Source: Yponomeuta sedellus
Taxonomy: Eukaryota > Arthropoda > Insecta > Lepidoptera > Yponomeutidae
NCBI GenBank assembly: GCA_934045075.1
Contig: OW203724.1
Span: 11,023,473 to 11,087,472 of the forward strand
Length of the DNA stretch: 64,000 nucleotides
Direction: 5' to 3'
The notes under the pieces: generated by a model
Database searches by the model: none
Seen by the model: the letters and a program-made list of their open reading frames with translations, nothing else
What the model was told of the DNA's origin: nothing
Shown: piece after piece, positions 53,068-63,699 of the stretch
Layout: every line of letters starts with the position of its first letter
Position numbering within the stretch: position 1 is the first letter of the stretch
Translations under genes and position numbers: made by a program

Positions 53068-56000
53068 CGTTTCTCTCGTTTCTCTCGTTCTTTATAGACG
53101 TTTTCTGGCTTACGATAAGAACAAGTCTATGTTCGAGTGATGGAGGGAAAAAAAAAGCCTGTGATAAAAAATCAGTCTGAGCCGGTGAACATTTGCAGTT
53201 TTAATTGCAAAGGTCTCACCCGGTCAGTCAAATGTGTTGCAGATTTATGTAAGACCACCGACATCATGGCGCTTCAAGAAACTTGGCTCCTGCCCCATGA
53301 TCTCCAGGTCTTAGAGAACATAGACATGGATTTTGCCGCGACCGGCAAGTCAGCGGTGGACACGTCGGTGAGTCTGCTTCGCGGGAGGCCTTACGGGGGC
53401 GTGGCTTTGCTGTGGAGAAAAAGTGTTTTCAACTGCGTTTCGATAGTGCCGTGCCAAAGTGTTCGTCTATGTGCTATAAAAATTGATATTTGTGATCGTT
53501 CCCTGTTAATTTTCTCGGTGTATATGCCTACTAACCAAGCTATAAATTTAGTGGAATTTACAGAGTGTTTAAGCGAAATGAACGCTATAATTGAGAACTA
53601 TAATGTAGAAACTGTATTTATGTTAGGTGACTATAACGCTCACCCGGGCGAATTATTTTATAAAGAGCTATCAAACTTTTGTATTGAGCGTGACTGGTCG
53701 TGCGCCGATACGGAATTACTTCCAGCAAATTCTTTCACGTTTATCAGTGATGCCCATGGTTGCCCTCGCTGGTTAGACCATTGTGTAGTGACACAGGCGG
53801 CCCGTCAAACTGTGCTTAGCGCTAAAGTAATCAGTGACACCTTTTGGTCTGATCACTTTCCACTATTAATTGCATGTAATCTAAACTTCATCACCTCAGT
53901 AAATATTATAACCGAAAAAACATGTAACAAATATTTGTGGGGCGAAAGAAAACAAGAAGAAATATCCAAGTATTATGAAATATGTCAGGACAAACTAAGA
54001 GCTATTGACTTTCCCCAAGAATTGTCGAAATGTTGTGACTCGATGTGTTGCGACCTAGAACATCACAAAATAATAGATAGTTTGTATGAAAATATTGTAA
54101 TTGCACTTCAAGAGGCCTCTATAAATAGTCATAAGGAAAATATTGGTAAAAAACATAAACACGTCATAGGCTGGAATAAATATGTAAGTGTAGCTCACCA
54201 AAAGGCCCGATTAGGATATCAAAATTGGTGTCTTCTCGGAAAACCTTCAGCAGGGCCTGTATACGACTTTATGTATTCCTCTAGAAAAGACTTCAAAAGT
54301 AAACTTAAATGGTGCCAAAACAATCAACAACAAATTAAAATGGACATTATAGCGACTTACCACACCTCTAAAAATTTTGGAAAGTTTTGGAAAGAAACAA
54401 ATAAGCTGAATCCCAGGTCCGGTCTGCCCGTTAGTGTAGAAGGTTGTAGTGAGCCGGAAACAATTGCAAATATTTTTAAGAATTGTTTTAGAGTCGATTC
54501 TCCTCTGGGGCGGGGAGGGTCACGAGGGTCCGATGTTAGCGCTCCCTCGTGCCTCGGTAAGCCCCTAAAAGTGACTGCAAAAGATGTTGCTTTAATCATT
54601 AAAGGAATGGCGAGAGGTAAATCGCCAGGACATGATGGTCTCAGCATAGAGCATTTGAAGTATGCTGGGGTTCATGTGTCGAGGGTACTGGCAATGTTGT
54701 TTACGTTCTGCATTAGGCATTCTTATCTACCTACTGCCCTTATGAAAACTATTGTGGTCCCAGTGATCAAGAACCGTACTGGTGATGCGTCTGATAAGAC
54801 TAACTATAGGCCAATATCCTTAGCTACTATTATAGCGAAGGTGCTAGACAGTGTGCTTGAATGTCAGCTAGGCGACAACATGACATTAAATGATGCACAA
54901 TTCGGATTCCGTCCTGGACTCTCCACTGAGTCTGCGATATTGTGCCTGAAGCACACTGTCCGTTACTACACCGACAGGAGGACCCCTGTTTACGCCTGCT
55001 TCTTGGACCTATCCAAGGCCTTCGATTTGGTTTCTTATGATGTACTATGGAGGAAGCTGTCGCAGGAGACGGATCTACCGGCTGAGATGACCGACATCCT
55101 CAGATATTGGTATGAGCATCAGATAAATGTCGTCCGGTGGGCGGGGGCGTTCTCTGACGAGTATAGATTGGAGTGCGGGGTGAGGCAGGGGGGTTTGTCT
55201 TCGCCAAAGCTTTTCAACCTATACATGAACCAATTGATAACGCGTCTGGAGCGCACGGGTATCGGCTGTTCGGTAGATGGCAAAATGGCCAACAACATCA
55301 GTTACGCGGATGATATGGTACTGTTAGCTCCTTCCATGCGTGCACTGAGAAGTTTGCTGGTAATCTGTGAGGATTATGCTGCCGCCCAGGGACTCAGATA
55401 CAACGCGAAGAAGAGCGAGCTTCTTGTTTTCACGGCCAAGAACAAAACACTAATTAACGTGCCATCACTTGAACTGTGTGGCTCTCCGCTGGCGCGAGTT
55501 AAGCAGTTTAAGTATCTGGGTCACTGGATTGCGGAGGACCTGTCAGACGATCTGGATATTGAGAGAGAGCGGAGGGCCCTGGCCGTAAGGTGCAACATGT
55601 TGGCCCGCAGATTTGCGCGATGTACTAGGAGTGTCAAAGTAACCTTATTCAAGGCATTTTGCCAATCATTTTACACGTGCAGTCTGTGGGTCAGCTTCTC
55701 GTTGCGAGCGTACAATGCCCTCCGTGTTCAATACAATAATGGCTACAGGATGCTATTGGGACTGCCGCGATACTGTAGCGCCTCGAGGATGTTCGCTGAG
55801 ACACACACGGACGGCTTCCACGCGATAATGCGAAAGAGAGCGGCATCCCTTTTGTTTAGGGTTCGCGGCAGTGCCAATGGCCTTCTCAAGATCATTGCCG
55901 ACAAGATCGATAATCCTATCCTGGCGCACTGGGTTAAGCTGCATCTCGCAGGCTAGAGTCTGTCGGTGGCGGTTGTTTCATACATTGTAATTTTTTTCTA

Positions 56001-56316
56001 CTAATAAGGACTAAACGACGTAAGGACTTTATTGTACTAACGAATTAATTTCAATATTTTATAAAATTTCATATTTCTATATTTACTCAAATTGCATAAA
56101 ATTTTATTTTTAATATACCTATCAGATGAATTTAAATATAATTATTTCTTATTAATTGACATTGTTACTATTGATAACGTTAAATGTAATTGACTTTTTA
56201 ATATTTGAAGTTTGTGTATCAATCTGTGACATGTGTTATTTCTGTGTCTTAATTATCTGTGTGAATGTGTATGGATCTCGGTCTGAAATAAAAACGTTTC
56301 ATTTCATTTCATTTCA
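53068..56316 (+). mobile_element. full-length single-ORF LINE with (TTTCA)n tail
   Basis: 3,249 bp flanked by TTTATCA (53061-53067, 56317-56323). It has a short 5' UTR, one long ORF, a 3' UTR of about 360 bp and a (TTTCA)n tail after AATAAAA. Size and single ORF resemble RTE-group LINEs. The clade is not certain. Confidence 0.8.
53137..55956 (+). CDS. LINE endonuclease-reverse transcriptase, intact
   Basis: 939 residues without interruption. The endonuclease (about 10-245) shows SFNCKGLTR, LQETWLLP, MLGDYNAHPGE, WLDHCVV and SDHFPLLI, so all the catalytic positions I can check are kept. The RT (about 490-760) shows GKSPGHDGLSIEHLK, NYRPISLATIIAKVLDSVLE, AQFGFRPGLSTESA, CFLDLSKAFD, GVRQGGLSSPKLFNLYMNQL and SYADDMVLL. 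A C-terminal region (RRALAVRCNMLARRFARC, LPRYCSASRMFAETHTD) is conserved in this type. No zinc finger is obvious at the end. The intact frame, full 5' end and target duplication make this the best candidate for a mobile element here. ATG at 53137 follows a 69-nt leader. Confidence 0.9.
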   Translation: MMEGKKKPVIKNQSEPVNICSFNCKGLTRSVKCVADLCKTTDIMALQETWLLPHDLQVLENIDMDFAATGKSAVDTSVSLLRGRPYGGVALLWRKSVFNCVSIVPCQSVRLCAIKIDICDRSLLIFSVYMPTNQAINLVEFTECLSEMNAIIENYNVETVFMLGDYNAHPGELFYKELSNFCIERDWSCADTELLPANSFTFISDAHGCPRWLDHCVVTQAARQTVLSAKVISDTFWSDHFPLLIACNLNFITSVNIITEKTCNKYLWGERKQEEISKYYEICQDKLRAIDFPQELSKCCDSMCCDLEHHKIIDSLYENIVIALQEASINSHKENIGKKHKHVIGWNKYVSVAHQKARLGYQNWCLLGKPSAGPVYDFMYSSRKDFKSKLKWCQNNQQQIKMDIIATYHTSKNFGKFWKETNKLNPRSGLPVSVEGCSEPETIANIFKNCFRVDSPLGRGGSRGSDVSAPSCLGKPLKVTAKDVALIIKGMARGKSPGHDGLSIEHLKYAGVHVSRVLAMLFTFCIRHSYLPTALMKTIVVPVIKNRTGDASDKTNYRPISLATIIAKVLDSVLECQLGDNMTLNDAQFGFRPGLSTESAILCLKHTVRYYTDRRTPVYACFLDLSKAFDLVSYDVLWRKLSQETDLPAEMTDILRYWYEHQINVVRWAGAFSDEYRLECGVRQGGLSSPKLFNLYMNQLITRLERTGIGCSVDGKMANNISYADDMVLLAPSMRALRSLLVICEDYAAAQGLRYNAKKSELLVFTAKNKTLINVPSLELCGSPLARVKQFKYLGHWIAEDLSDDLDIERERRALAVRCNMLARRFARCTRSVKVTLFKAFCQSFYTCSLWVSFSLRAYNALRVQYNNGYRMLLGLPRYCSASRMFAETHTDGFHAIMRKRAASLLFRVRGSANGLLKIIADKIDNPILAHWVKLHLAG

Positions 56317-56726
56317 TTTATCAACACGCAAATGATTACTGACAATATTTTATAATATCAACAAACAAAACACTTGTCACTCTAAGTAGCGGCGCTAAGT
56401 AATGAAATGATCAAACGAAACAAATTTCTTCGCAGTTTTCTCACTCGCACGCGCCGGAAAAATATATCTATTTTTGTTTTTGTTTCACTCGCTGCCACGC
56501 GCCGCGCTCGCCGCGCCCGGCACTTGTCTGAACCTGTTTTTCGCGCCACGTCCCGCGGAGCCATGCGGTAAATAGTAGGCATTGGATTATCGATTAACGA
56601 ACTTCTGCATAATTAACGGAAGTTAACATGTCCGTTAACATTTTTTAAAGTTAACTTAAAAGTTAATCCGCTAATCAAAATGTTAACTTCGTTAATTAAC
56701 GATTAACGAGTTAATGCCCAGCTATG

Positions 56727-57152
56727 CATACCACCAATCAAGCAGTGCTTTAAATGCTTGAGATTTGGACATTTGGCCAAATTTTGTAAAAATTCAGTTC
56801 GGTGCTCCATATGCACTGAGGGCCACAGCTACAGAGACTAAACAAGAAAAAGAAAGTGCGTTCATTGCCAGGGAAATCATATATCAATCTCAGGTTCTTG
56901 CCCTGTTAAACAACAAAAAATCCAACAAATTAAAAATAAAGCTAGTAAAAAAGAAAAATCCAAAAAAGACATACTAAGCCTTTTATTAGGTGATCAAAGC
57001 ATCCTGAACTTACTAACTGAAAGCATTATCAAAGTAATAACACTCAATAAAACCAATAACATAAGTATTTCATCTAAATCAATAAGTGTTGCATTACACG
57101 AAACATTTCAAAATAACATTAAACCCTCTCCATCATCTTCACTGAGCAATTA
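56727..57152 (+). pseudogene. LINE ORF1, second half with zinc knuckles
   Basis: Continues from 52615 after the duplicated CATACCAC as IPPIKQCFKCLRFGHLAKFC, then CSICTEGHSY, a stop, then CVHCQGNHISISGSC. These are three zinc knuckles. A Lys-rich and Ser-rich tail ends at a stop at 57150. One nonsense codon (TAA near 56840) breaks it. Confidence 0.75.
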
Positions 57153-58050
57153 AAGTTTATTCAATGGAATGCTCAAAGTCTTTTGAGCAACCAACATACA
57201 CTTACACAGTTTTTATGTGTAAACGAAATTCATGTTGCTTACAAACAAATTAAAACATATTTTGACAACTCTGTTCAGACTGTTGCAGTAGAAGTAACTT
57301 TTAATAATTAATTATTACACTTTGGAAGCATGTACATTCCTGGAAATTGCAACCCTAGTTTTAATAAAAATAATTTACTAAAAAGTATTCCTATGCCCTT
57401 TATGCTTGCTGGCGACTTTAATGCTCATAACATTAGCTGGGGCAGTAACAGCACTGACCCTAGAGGTAGAGACATTTTAAGTATCACAAAGGAAAATGAC
57501 CTAGTTATTTTAAATGATGGACAGACAACAACTGTAGGGTCACATACTTGGAGACCCAATGTACTTGATTTGACATTTGTAACCGCTTCTTTATCTTTAT
57601 CATGTGACTGGTGGGTTCATGATGATCCACTAGGCAGTTATCTATCACCTTCCAACTGTAACAAAAATAATTAGTAATAGTGACATACTTTGTGCATCGC
57701 AAACATCAAATTTACCTAATCATCCTAATTTAAGAATGGTCAATTGGGATATGTACAAAGATAAAGTTAATTTACATTTACAGAACTTTCAAATTATTTT
57801 ACAGATCCATTAGAGGCATACCGTGAATTTTGTACAATAGTTTCCAAGTCTGTAGAGGAGTCTCTTAGAAAATGTGGCAGTAATAATCCATCAATAATAT
57901 TGGGTGTACAGTTAGACCTGTATTAAACCCACATGTATCATGGTGGAACGAAAAATGCTCTAGAGTGGTGGAAGAATCTAAATCAGCTTTTTTGATATTC
58001 AAGTCGAATCCATCTTTAGAAAAAAATGTTAATTTTAAAAAGGTTCAAGC
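57150..58050 (+). pseudogene. LINE ORF2 endonuclease remnant
   Basis: Pieces of an apurinic-type endonuclease: KFIQWNAQSLLSNQHTLTQF (57155-57215), then after a deletion SMYIPGNCNPSF, FMLAGDFNAHNISWG and NVLDLTFVTASLS (57330-57620). Shifted fragments run to VSWWNEKCSRVVEESKSAF near 57980. No RT domain follows. The copy ends in the palindrome at 58004-58103. Confidence 0.75.
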
Positions 58051-58103
58051 ACACAAGCTTGAACCTTTTTAAAATTAACATTTTTTTCTAAAGATGGATT
58101 CGA
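58004..58103. repeat. perfect 47-bp inverted repeat, 6-nt loop
   Basis: 58004-58050 and 58057-58103 are exact reverse complements, starting TCGAATCCATCTTTAG. The left arm is LINE coding sequence, so the right arm is a snapped-back copy of it. Confidence 0.95.
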
Positions 58104-58169
58104 TAAGTTACATGCACGGATCAAAAACTAATTTTGCCTATAGTTGGTCCTCGCATGGGAAATTACAGG

Positions 58170-58520
58170 GTTAGGGATCTACGTGCATCGTGGAGCGCTC
58201 GTGGCCTAGTCGAACTGAGTGATTAGAATGAATCACTTTCATTGAGTTAAGCAACAACAGGCGCGGGAAGGGTGACCGTCCCGTGACTGCCGCTAGTGGC
58301 ATTTCGAGCGCTTCCGTGCTTCGCAAGGCACGTTAAGCCGTTGGTGCCGGCATGGCAGTCGTTAAGCCATGTCAGAGGCCTCCTGGGCGGCTCGATAACT
58401 TCTGACAGTAAGGCTCGCCACTGTCTTACAATCCTCCACCTACCCGGACTTGGCCCCCGTGGTGGAGTATGGCCTAACCTTCCTGCTCTGCAGGGAGAGA
58501 CCCGTGCCCCAGTAGTGGGG
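58170..58520 (+). repeat. SINE with a 5S rRNA-like internal promoter
   Basis: 58243-58277 reads GAGTTAAGCAACAACAGGCG followed by CGG and GGGTGACCG, matching the internal control region of 5S rRNA. GTGCTTCGCAAGGCACGTTA and CCTCCTGGGCGGCTCGATAA follow. The end GACCCGTGCCCCAGTAGTGG is a LINE-like tail. It is not a 5S gene, because the 5' and 3' stems are missing. Confidence 0.6.
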
Positions 58521-58700
58521 GCACAGTGTTGATTTCATCTTTCTTTAAGTTAACAACCGTTAGCAAGTGGTGTAACACACACAAATATGAGTAACACTAC
58601 CACTTGCTATCAACTTGATACTCGTATCAACCCTTGCATGTCTCCACTGCTGGGGCACGGGTCTCTTCTTGCATCGCAGGAAGGTTAGGACATACTCCTA
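58465..58700. repeat. imperfect inverted repeat of the SINE tail
   Basis: GGCCTAACCTTCCTGC...AGAGACCCGTGCCCCAG (58470-58515) recurs reversed at about 58638-58695. AGCAAGTGGT and ACCACTTGCT pair between them. Confidence 0.65.
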
Positions 58701-59372
58701 GTAAAAGAATAGAGGTAACATTTTCTGAAAGTTGGCGCAAATGTTCTTCAATGCTATTGATGATTGATACGTATCAAAGTTTTTGAAAATTCTACCCTTA
58801 AGCAGGTGCGCAGATATTTTTTTTACTATTTCAAACATATTCTTATTTTTATTAAAAACTTAGTGCAATCAAACTTCAATACAGTTGCCGAAAAATATAT
58901 TTCTAAATTTTAGAGATCCGTACTCACTTCGTTGTCTGTCAGTCCGTCCGTCTGTCTGACAAGACCCTTTATCTCAGAAAGGCGTTGAGATAACCTGTTG
59001 AAATTAAAACCATATACTCAAGTCTACAGTTAACATAAACTGTCCAAAGCATCACACATCTGTGATCACACAGCTCTACGGTGTTGACCATGGCTATGTC
59101 ACGTCAACCCTTAGATATTTTAGGTAATATTTCAGGTTATAAGTGTACATAGAGAAACTGTCATTTTAGCTCAGAAAAAAAATATTTAAGGCCAGCCACC
59201 TCAAATGCACTGACAGCTATAGAGAGTATTTTAAAACTTTTTCGTGCCTTTACGTCTATAAGGTAGCCACAACTTTTTTTAAATCTGAAAAGTCAACGTA
59301 ATAAGGATGTTATGTTAATGGAAATCACTCAAAAAGTATTCTAGGAATGGCTTCTGAAATATATAACAAAGT
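58701..59372. other. no gene seen
   Basis: Nothing recognised beyond AT-rich text. Confidence 0.35.
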
Positions 59373-59374
59373 CC

Positions 59375-60303
59375 CTGAGAGGGTGTCCTGCCTTTTCGAA
59401 GAAAATTGTTACGCTGATTATCACTTGCCAACCAACGTTTCACCTATTTTTTACGTTGACAACAAGCGATTTACAAATTTTTGTATCGCAACGTTTCATT
59501 TGGTAGGATTATTGTTAAGCTGATTATCATAATGACACAAAACGTTTTGGGAATTTATTATTTGTGAAGTCTTTTACTAGGCCAAACAACTATTAGATGA
59601 ATAAAGTTTCGTCAGTGTAACCGTTCCTTTTTCATACATTGATTTTATGATAAATAAAACATTTTACATGCATTTTTTATTTAAGAAAAATATTACTGGA
59701 AATGGCTAGAGGGGTGGTCGACGAGACCTAATCTGCGACAAAAATATAGGTGCGACGAAGCGCGTAGCGTAGCGGAGCACGAAGGAGCGTGTTAGGTTGA
59801 CCATGTAAGACCGAAGGTTCTCTGCCTTTTTGCAGAAAAAAATTTCGCCGACCGAATGAATATTACGCGTAAAACATACGCTACTTAAAAGTTGGCATTT
59901 TGAAAGATGTCATTATAAAAAGCAAACCAAACAAACAGTTGGCAAATAAAAAAAATTATAAGAAAAGTAATTAGGGAAGACGGCCGGTGGACCAGGGCAG
60001 TATCGGAGTGGTGGCCAAGGGAGGGAAGGAGGTTGGTAGGCAGACCACCGACACGATGGTCAGACAACATCGTGAGGGTTGCGGGCCAGAGATGGACCAG
60101 GTTAGCACAGGACCGTGAGGAATGGCGCAATAAAAAGGAGGCCTATGCCCAGCAGTGGGTTGATGTGGGCTGATTATAGATAGATAGATAAGAAAAGTAG
60201 GTAAATGATTATTCCGCAAAATTAATATTCTTCGATAACGTTTCGTTGCCAAATGATAATCGGCCGAAAATGTTTCTGCGAAAAGGCAGAGAACCCTCTG
60301 AGA
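59375..60303. mobile_element. TIR element with CTGCCTTTTCG ends
   Basis: The left end 59375-59440 (CTGAGAGGGTGTCCTGCC, TTTTCG, GATTATCACTTGCCAACC) pairs with the reversed right end 60237-60303 at about 75-80 percent. A third direct copy of the motif sits at 59812-59860. Non-coding apart from the nested LINE. Target duplication unclear. Confidence 0.5.
59970..60189 (+). mobile_element. 5'-truncated RTE-like LINE with 10-bp target duplication
   Basis: 60039-60173 encodes GRPPTRWSDNIVRVAGQRW, then RLAQDREEWRNKKEAYAQQW and VDVG-stop, the conserved C-terminus of a common insect RTE-type LINE. A (GATA)n tail ends it. AAGAAAAGTA flanks it at 59960-59969 and 60190-60199. Only the last 45 codons and the tail were inserted. 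Confidence 0.8.
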
Positions 60304-62338
60304 GAACACGATAATATCGACGGTTTAAAAGAGACCTGATTTAATTTCTTACAATCGAAACTTACTACAAAATAAGTGTGTTTCTCGAAGAAATCGTCCA
60401 GTTTAACCACAAATTAAATACAGGCAATCAACGTGAACACTATGAAAATCACGAGATCATCCGAATGATTTTAGTGAGGACTGCATTTCGCACGGCCAGT
60501 TTTACGTTGCCTGTATTGAACAAAATGTTTATATTATCATTAGAAAAACCGCCCAAGCACATGGATAAAATACTAACGAGAAAAAGTAATAAAAAAGGCT
60601 CGAAGGCAAGCCATTTTCGCTTCATAAAACGTATTATTTATTATACGTTAAAAGGTTCTGGTGTTAATCCCGGCATAATTCCAAATGAGTAGGTTCTCTT
60701 CAGTAAATCATATCCGTGCTACGTTTACATTAATTTATATATATTCCCTACTTTGCACGCGTTTGAGCTTATTAAGGGGCTCCACTACATGCAGTAACAC
60801 TGGCGCCCGGCACCGAAAGAGAAAATAATATCTTTGTTTACAAATAGTTTTTGCAAAAAGTGTTAGAATATTTTTAGTGATCTTAGGACCCACTACCGAA
60901 AACCTGGGATCTAGACTAGAAAGCCTATACTACTAGATTCTGTCAAATCCTAGGTTTCTAGCCTTAAATTCACGTCTATGTGTCTTAAAAATTACTTTGA
61001 ACGTGATTGAGAGATTGATTGAAAAAAACGGTCAGTAGAAGAAAATGTAGTTTTTGTTTATTAGTAAATCTTATGGAACCCTTTAAATAACAAACTACAA
61101 ATGTTACTAAAACTACAGCTAAGACGATAGTGAAATCGAGTTCATAAGAAAGTGTTAAACACATCAGGCAAAATCCTGTGATTTTTAATTTTTATCCTAC
61201 TCCCTGTACTCAAAGTCTTGCTCACTCTGTATTTGTTTGTAGTGATTGAAGTAATAAAATCATGTAGACAATAGACATTGATGAAGAAAAAAGGAAGGTT
61301 ATATTACTTAAAATGCAAATTAAAATTGGAACTATTAATGAATTTAAGAGTATTTTTTTTTTAAATTATAAGCATGGTTAACTTCTTTACTAACGGCACC
61401 ATAGAACACAAAACAGATTTAATCTCTAATGCTCTTTGTCAAAAATGTCAACTGTTATTTGCACAAGCGGTTTGCATGCGAGTATTCTTCACAAGGAATA
61501 CTCGCACGCAAACCACTGTTTAGAGTATTTTTTGTTCAAAGAGGTTTATAGTACTGAGACGGAGGTCAAATATTTGTTTGTTCTAAATTCAAACACCAAA
61601 ATATTTATTAGACGTGTTTTTTTATTGTTCTCAATGAATAAAATATAGTTTTTAGGGGGGAATAATAGTAGATTGTATGACCAGGGAACAAAACGATCCA
61701 TTTTAGGCGAGACGTGCACATAGCACATAGTCGAGAGGCATGACGAGGTTAAAATGGGTTTTATTACCGAGTCATTACTCTACTTTTCACACTGAGTAAA
61801 AAAAAACAACAGGTGACTATTGTAAAGTAGGAACTATAAAACACCTTGAGAAATGAATTACGTTTTCTGATTGGTGGATTTTAATATAGGTACTTATCTG
61901 TATTCCAATTGGCTAATAACAAATGCGAAGTCTCTCTTGCAGACTTAAATAATTAACACAGTATACGTATACCAATAAAAACCTGCCGATGAGTGTTGTG
62001 ATTGGTTGTTGTGAAGTGTTTTTTAATTACAAAATATGTACACGTATTTTCCCTAGGGACTAAAATACAATTTTTGCCCCGCTGTGCAGGTGTAATATAA
62101 AGTAATTTTAGATGAGAAGTGAAACTATGTTTTTAACCGACTTCAAAGAAGAAGAGCTCAATTCGTAGAAATCTTTTTTAATGTTAATATAATGAGAATA
62201 AATTCAGCGGTAGACTTGGATTTTGTCTATGGTTACATACATACAGCTCACCCTACGAAACATTAAATGCCTGACTGTGTGATTTGTGTTAATGTTGATG
62301 ACACTGCTAATTTGATTAAAGAGACTGGACAACTATTT
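60304..62338. other. no gene seen, 2 kb
   Basis: A 104-codon ORF at 60378-60692 has no motif I recognise. 61469-61487 and 61496-61514 form a 19-bp hairpin with one mismatch (GCGAGTATTC). 62217-62260 resembles other GGATTTTGTCTAT repeat ends at 32.9 and 44.9 kb. Confidence 0.4.
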
Positions 62339-62985
62339 TTCATTTCTTATACTCGGAAAGTAGTGTTGTTTTGATCTGATTTGGGTGGAAAATGCTGCTT
62401 CCCTCTATAGGGAGGGAAAACTCATTCAAATTACTTCCCACCTGAGGGCCGGAATGAACTTTAAAAATAGAACTACTGTCAGCTGTGAAGAGTTTTGTGT
62501 AAAAAAAACTAATTAAAAAAAATGCTGCGGCCATGTGAGTTTCTAAATAGCCAGTGTGAACTTAACGCAAACTTCTTTGAGCGGAATAAGCCGCAACAAT
62601 TACGCGGTCAGTTCCATATTTAAATTTAAAAAGGCGACATAAATTGGCAGGATACCTACTACTTAAAACATGTTGTTTTCGTGTTGTAAAGTTGATTTAT
62701 TTTTTAACTGTCTTTTTTTTTGCTTTCTGTGTAATTTTTTTTTTGTACTTGGTTTGTGTATGTGTTTTATCGTTTTGTTTTGAGTATTGTGTCGTCAAAT
62801 AAATACATTTTCTCTCTCTCTCTTTCTAATCTGTGACGGAATTCAAAAAAATAGATTGCTAAGGTTGCTCTTTTATGCTAAGATTTGAATATTTAAAATG
62901 AGTTTTTATTTTCCTCATATTCGAAATGAAAAGTAGAGTGTTTAACACGGGTAAAAGAATCCATTTCCACCCTCGGTTAACAAAC
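62339..62985. repeat. dispersed repeat, copy B (first copy at 7617-8190)
   Basis: Co-linear with copy A, but carries an extra 165 bp at about 62661-62825 that ends TCAAATAAATACATT and (TC)n. That insert is a 5'-truncated LINE tail. Confidence 0.7.
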
Positions 62986-63690
62986 TACTATTATTGTACA
63001 CTGGAAAAACAACAAATGCAAAATAATTACAAGTGTACGTTGTACAATTGGCGTTGGCCTTATTGCTAAAAGCAAATTCTTCCAGACAACCGTACGATGG
63101 AAAGTTGTTGAAGGAAATTAGGAAGACTGGTAGCCGGTGCAAATTTGAATATTGATACATACCTTTATCTCCTATACCCATTTACTTAATAATAATACAC
63201 TTACATACCTTTACTTATACAGTCTGCATCTATGTAATTGAAAAACCTTAGACACTCCAAGTGATTTAATTTGTGATAAATCCCCTTGCTCCATAAATAC
63301 CAATATTGAAGTAACATTATTAAACATAATTTAACTTTTATCATTTGCGTCTATTACTTTGTACCCTTAATTCTATGGCATGTTGGTGTGGTTGTCATGT
63401 ACAGTGGTGTGAGATGAGTTTGACAACAGCGTTACTTGGCGCGTAAATACCATTTTATGATGTCGAACTACTTTACCCGACTACCGACAGTGCAGTGTAT
63501 CATTTAAGCGGGGGCGGGTACTACGCTGTGTCGAAATTACGAATTATTCCGCGGGCGGGTACTACGCTAAGTGTCAAAATTACGTTGTTTTGTGTAAATA
63601 GGAACAAGAAAATAAGTTTACCATTAAACTTTTTTTTTTTTAAATTAAATTTATTAAAACTAGGTCACTCTCAATAATTGTAATAAAATG
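62986..63690. other. no gene; two direct copies of GCGGGTACTACGCT
   Basis: GCGGGTACTACGCT occurs near 63514 and 63555, about 41 bases apart, each followed by GTCGAAATTACG or GTGTCAAAATTACG. The minus-strand ORF at 62942-63181 is not recognised. Confidence 0.45.
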
Positions 63691-63699
63691 GGCACCATC

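Larger units (their letters stand above)
52616..56726 (-). mobile_element. internally deleted hAT element with 8-bp target duplication
   Basis: The ends read CACAGCTGGGCA (52616) and, reversed, CATAGCTGGGCA (56726), flanked by CATACCAC at 52608-52615 and 56727-56734. Inside both ends are dense TTAACGTTAA-like subterminal repeats (52630-52760, 56580-56715). Without the nested LINE it is about 855 bp. It retains only the BED-finger start of the transposase on the minus strand. Confidence 0.82.

Noticed and set aside
56382..56582. Arg-rich 66-residue ORF
   Set aside because: It lies in the CpG-rich leader of the hAT element. Most likely untranslated.
58240..58285. Genuine 5S rRNA gene
   Set aside because: Only the internal control region matches. 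The flanking stems are absent.
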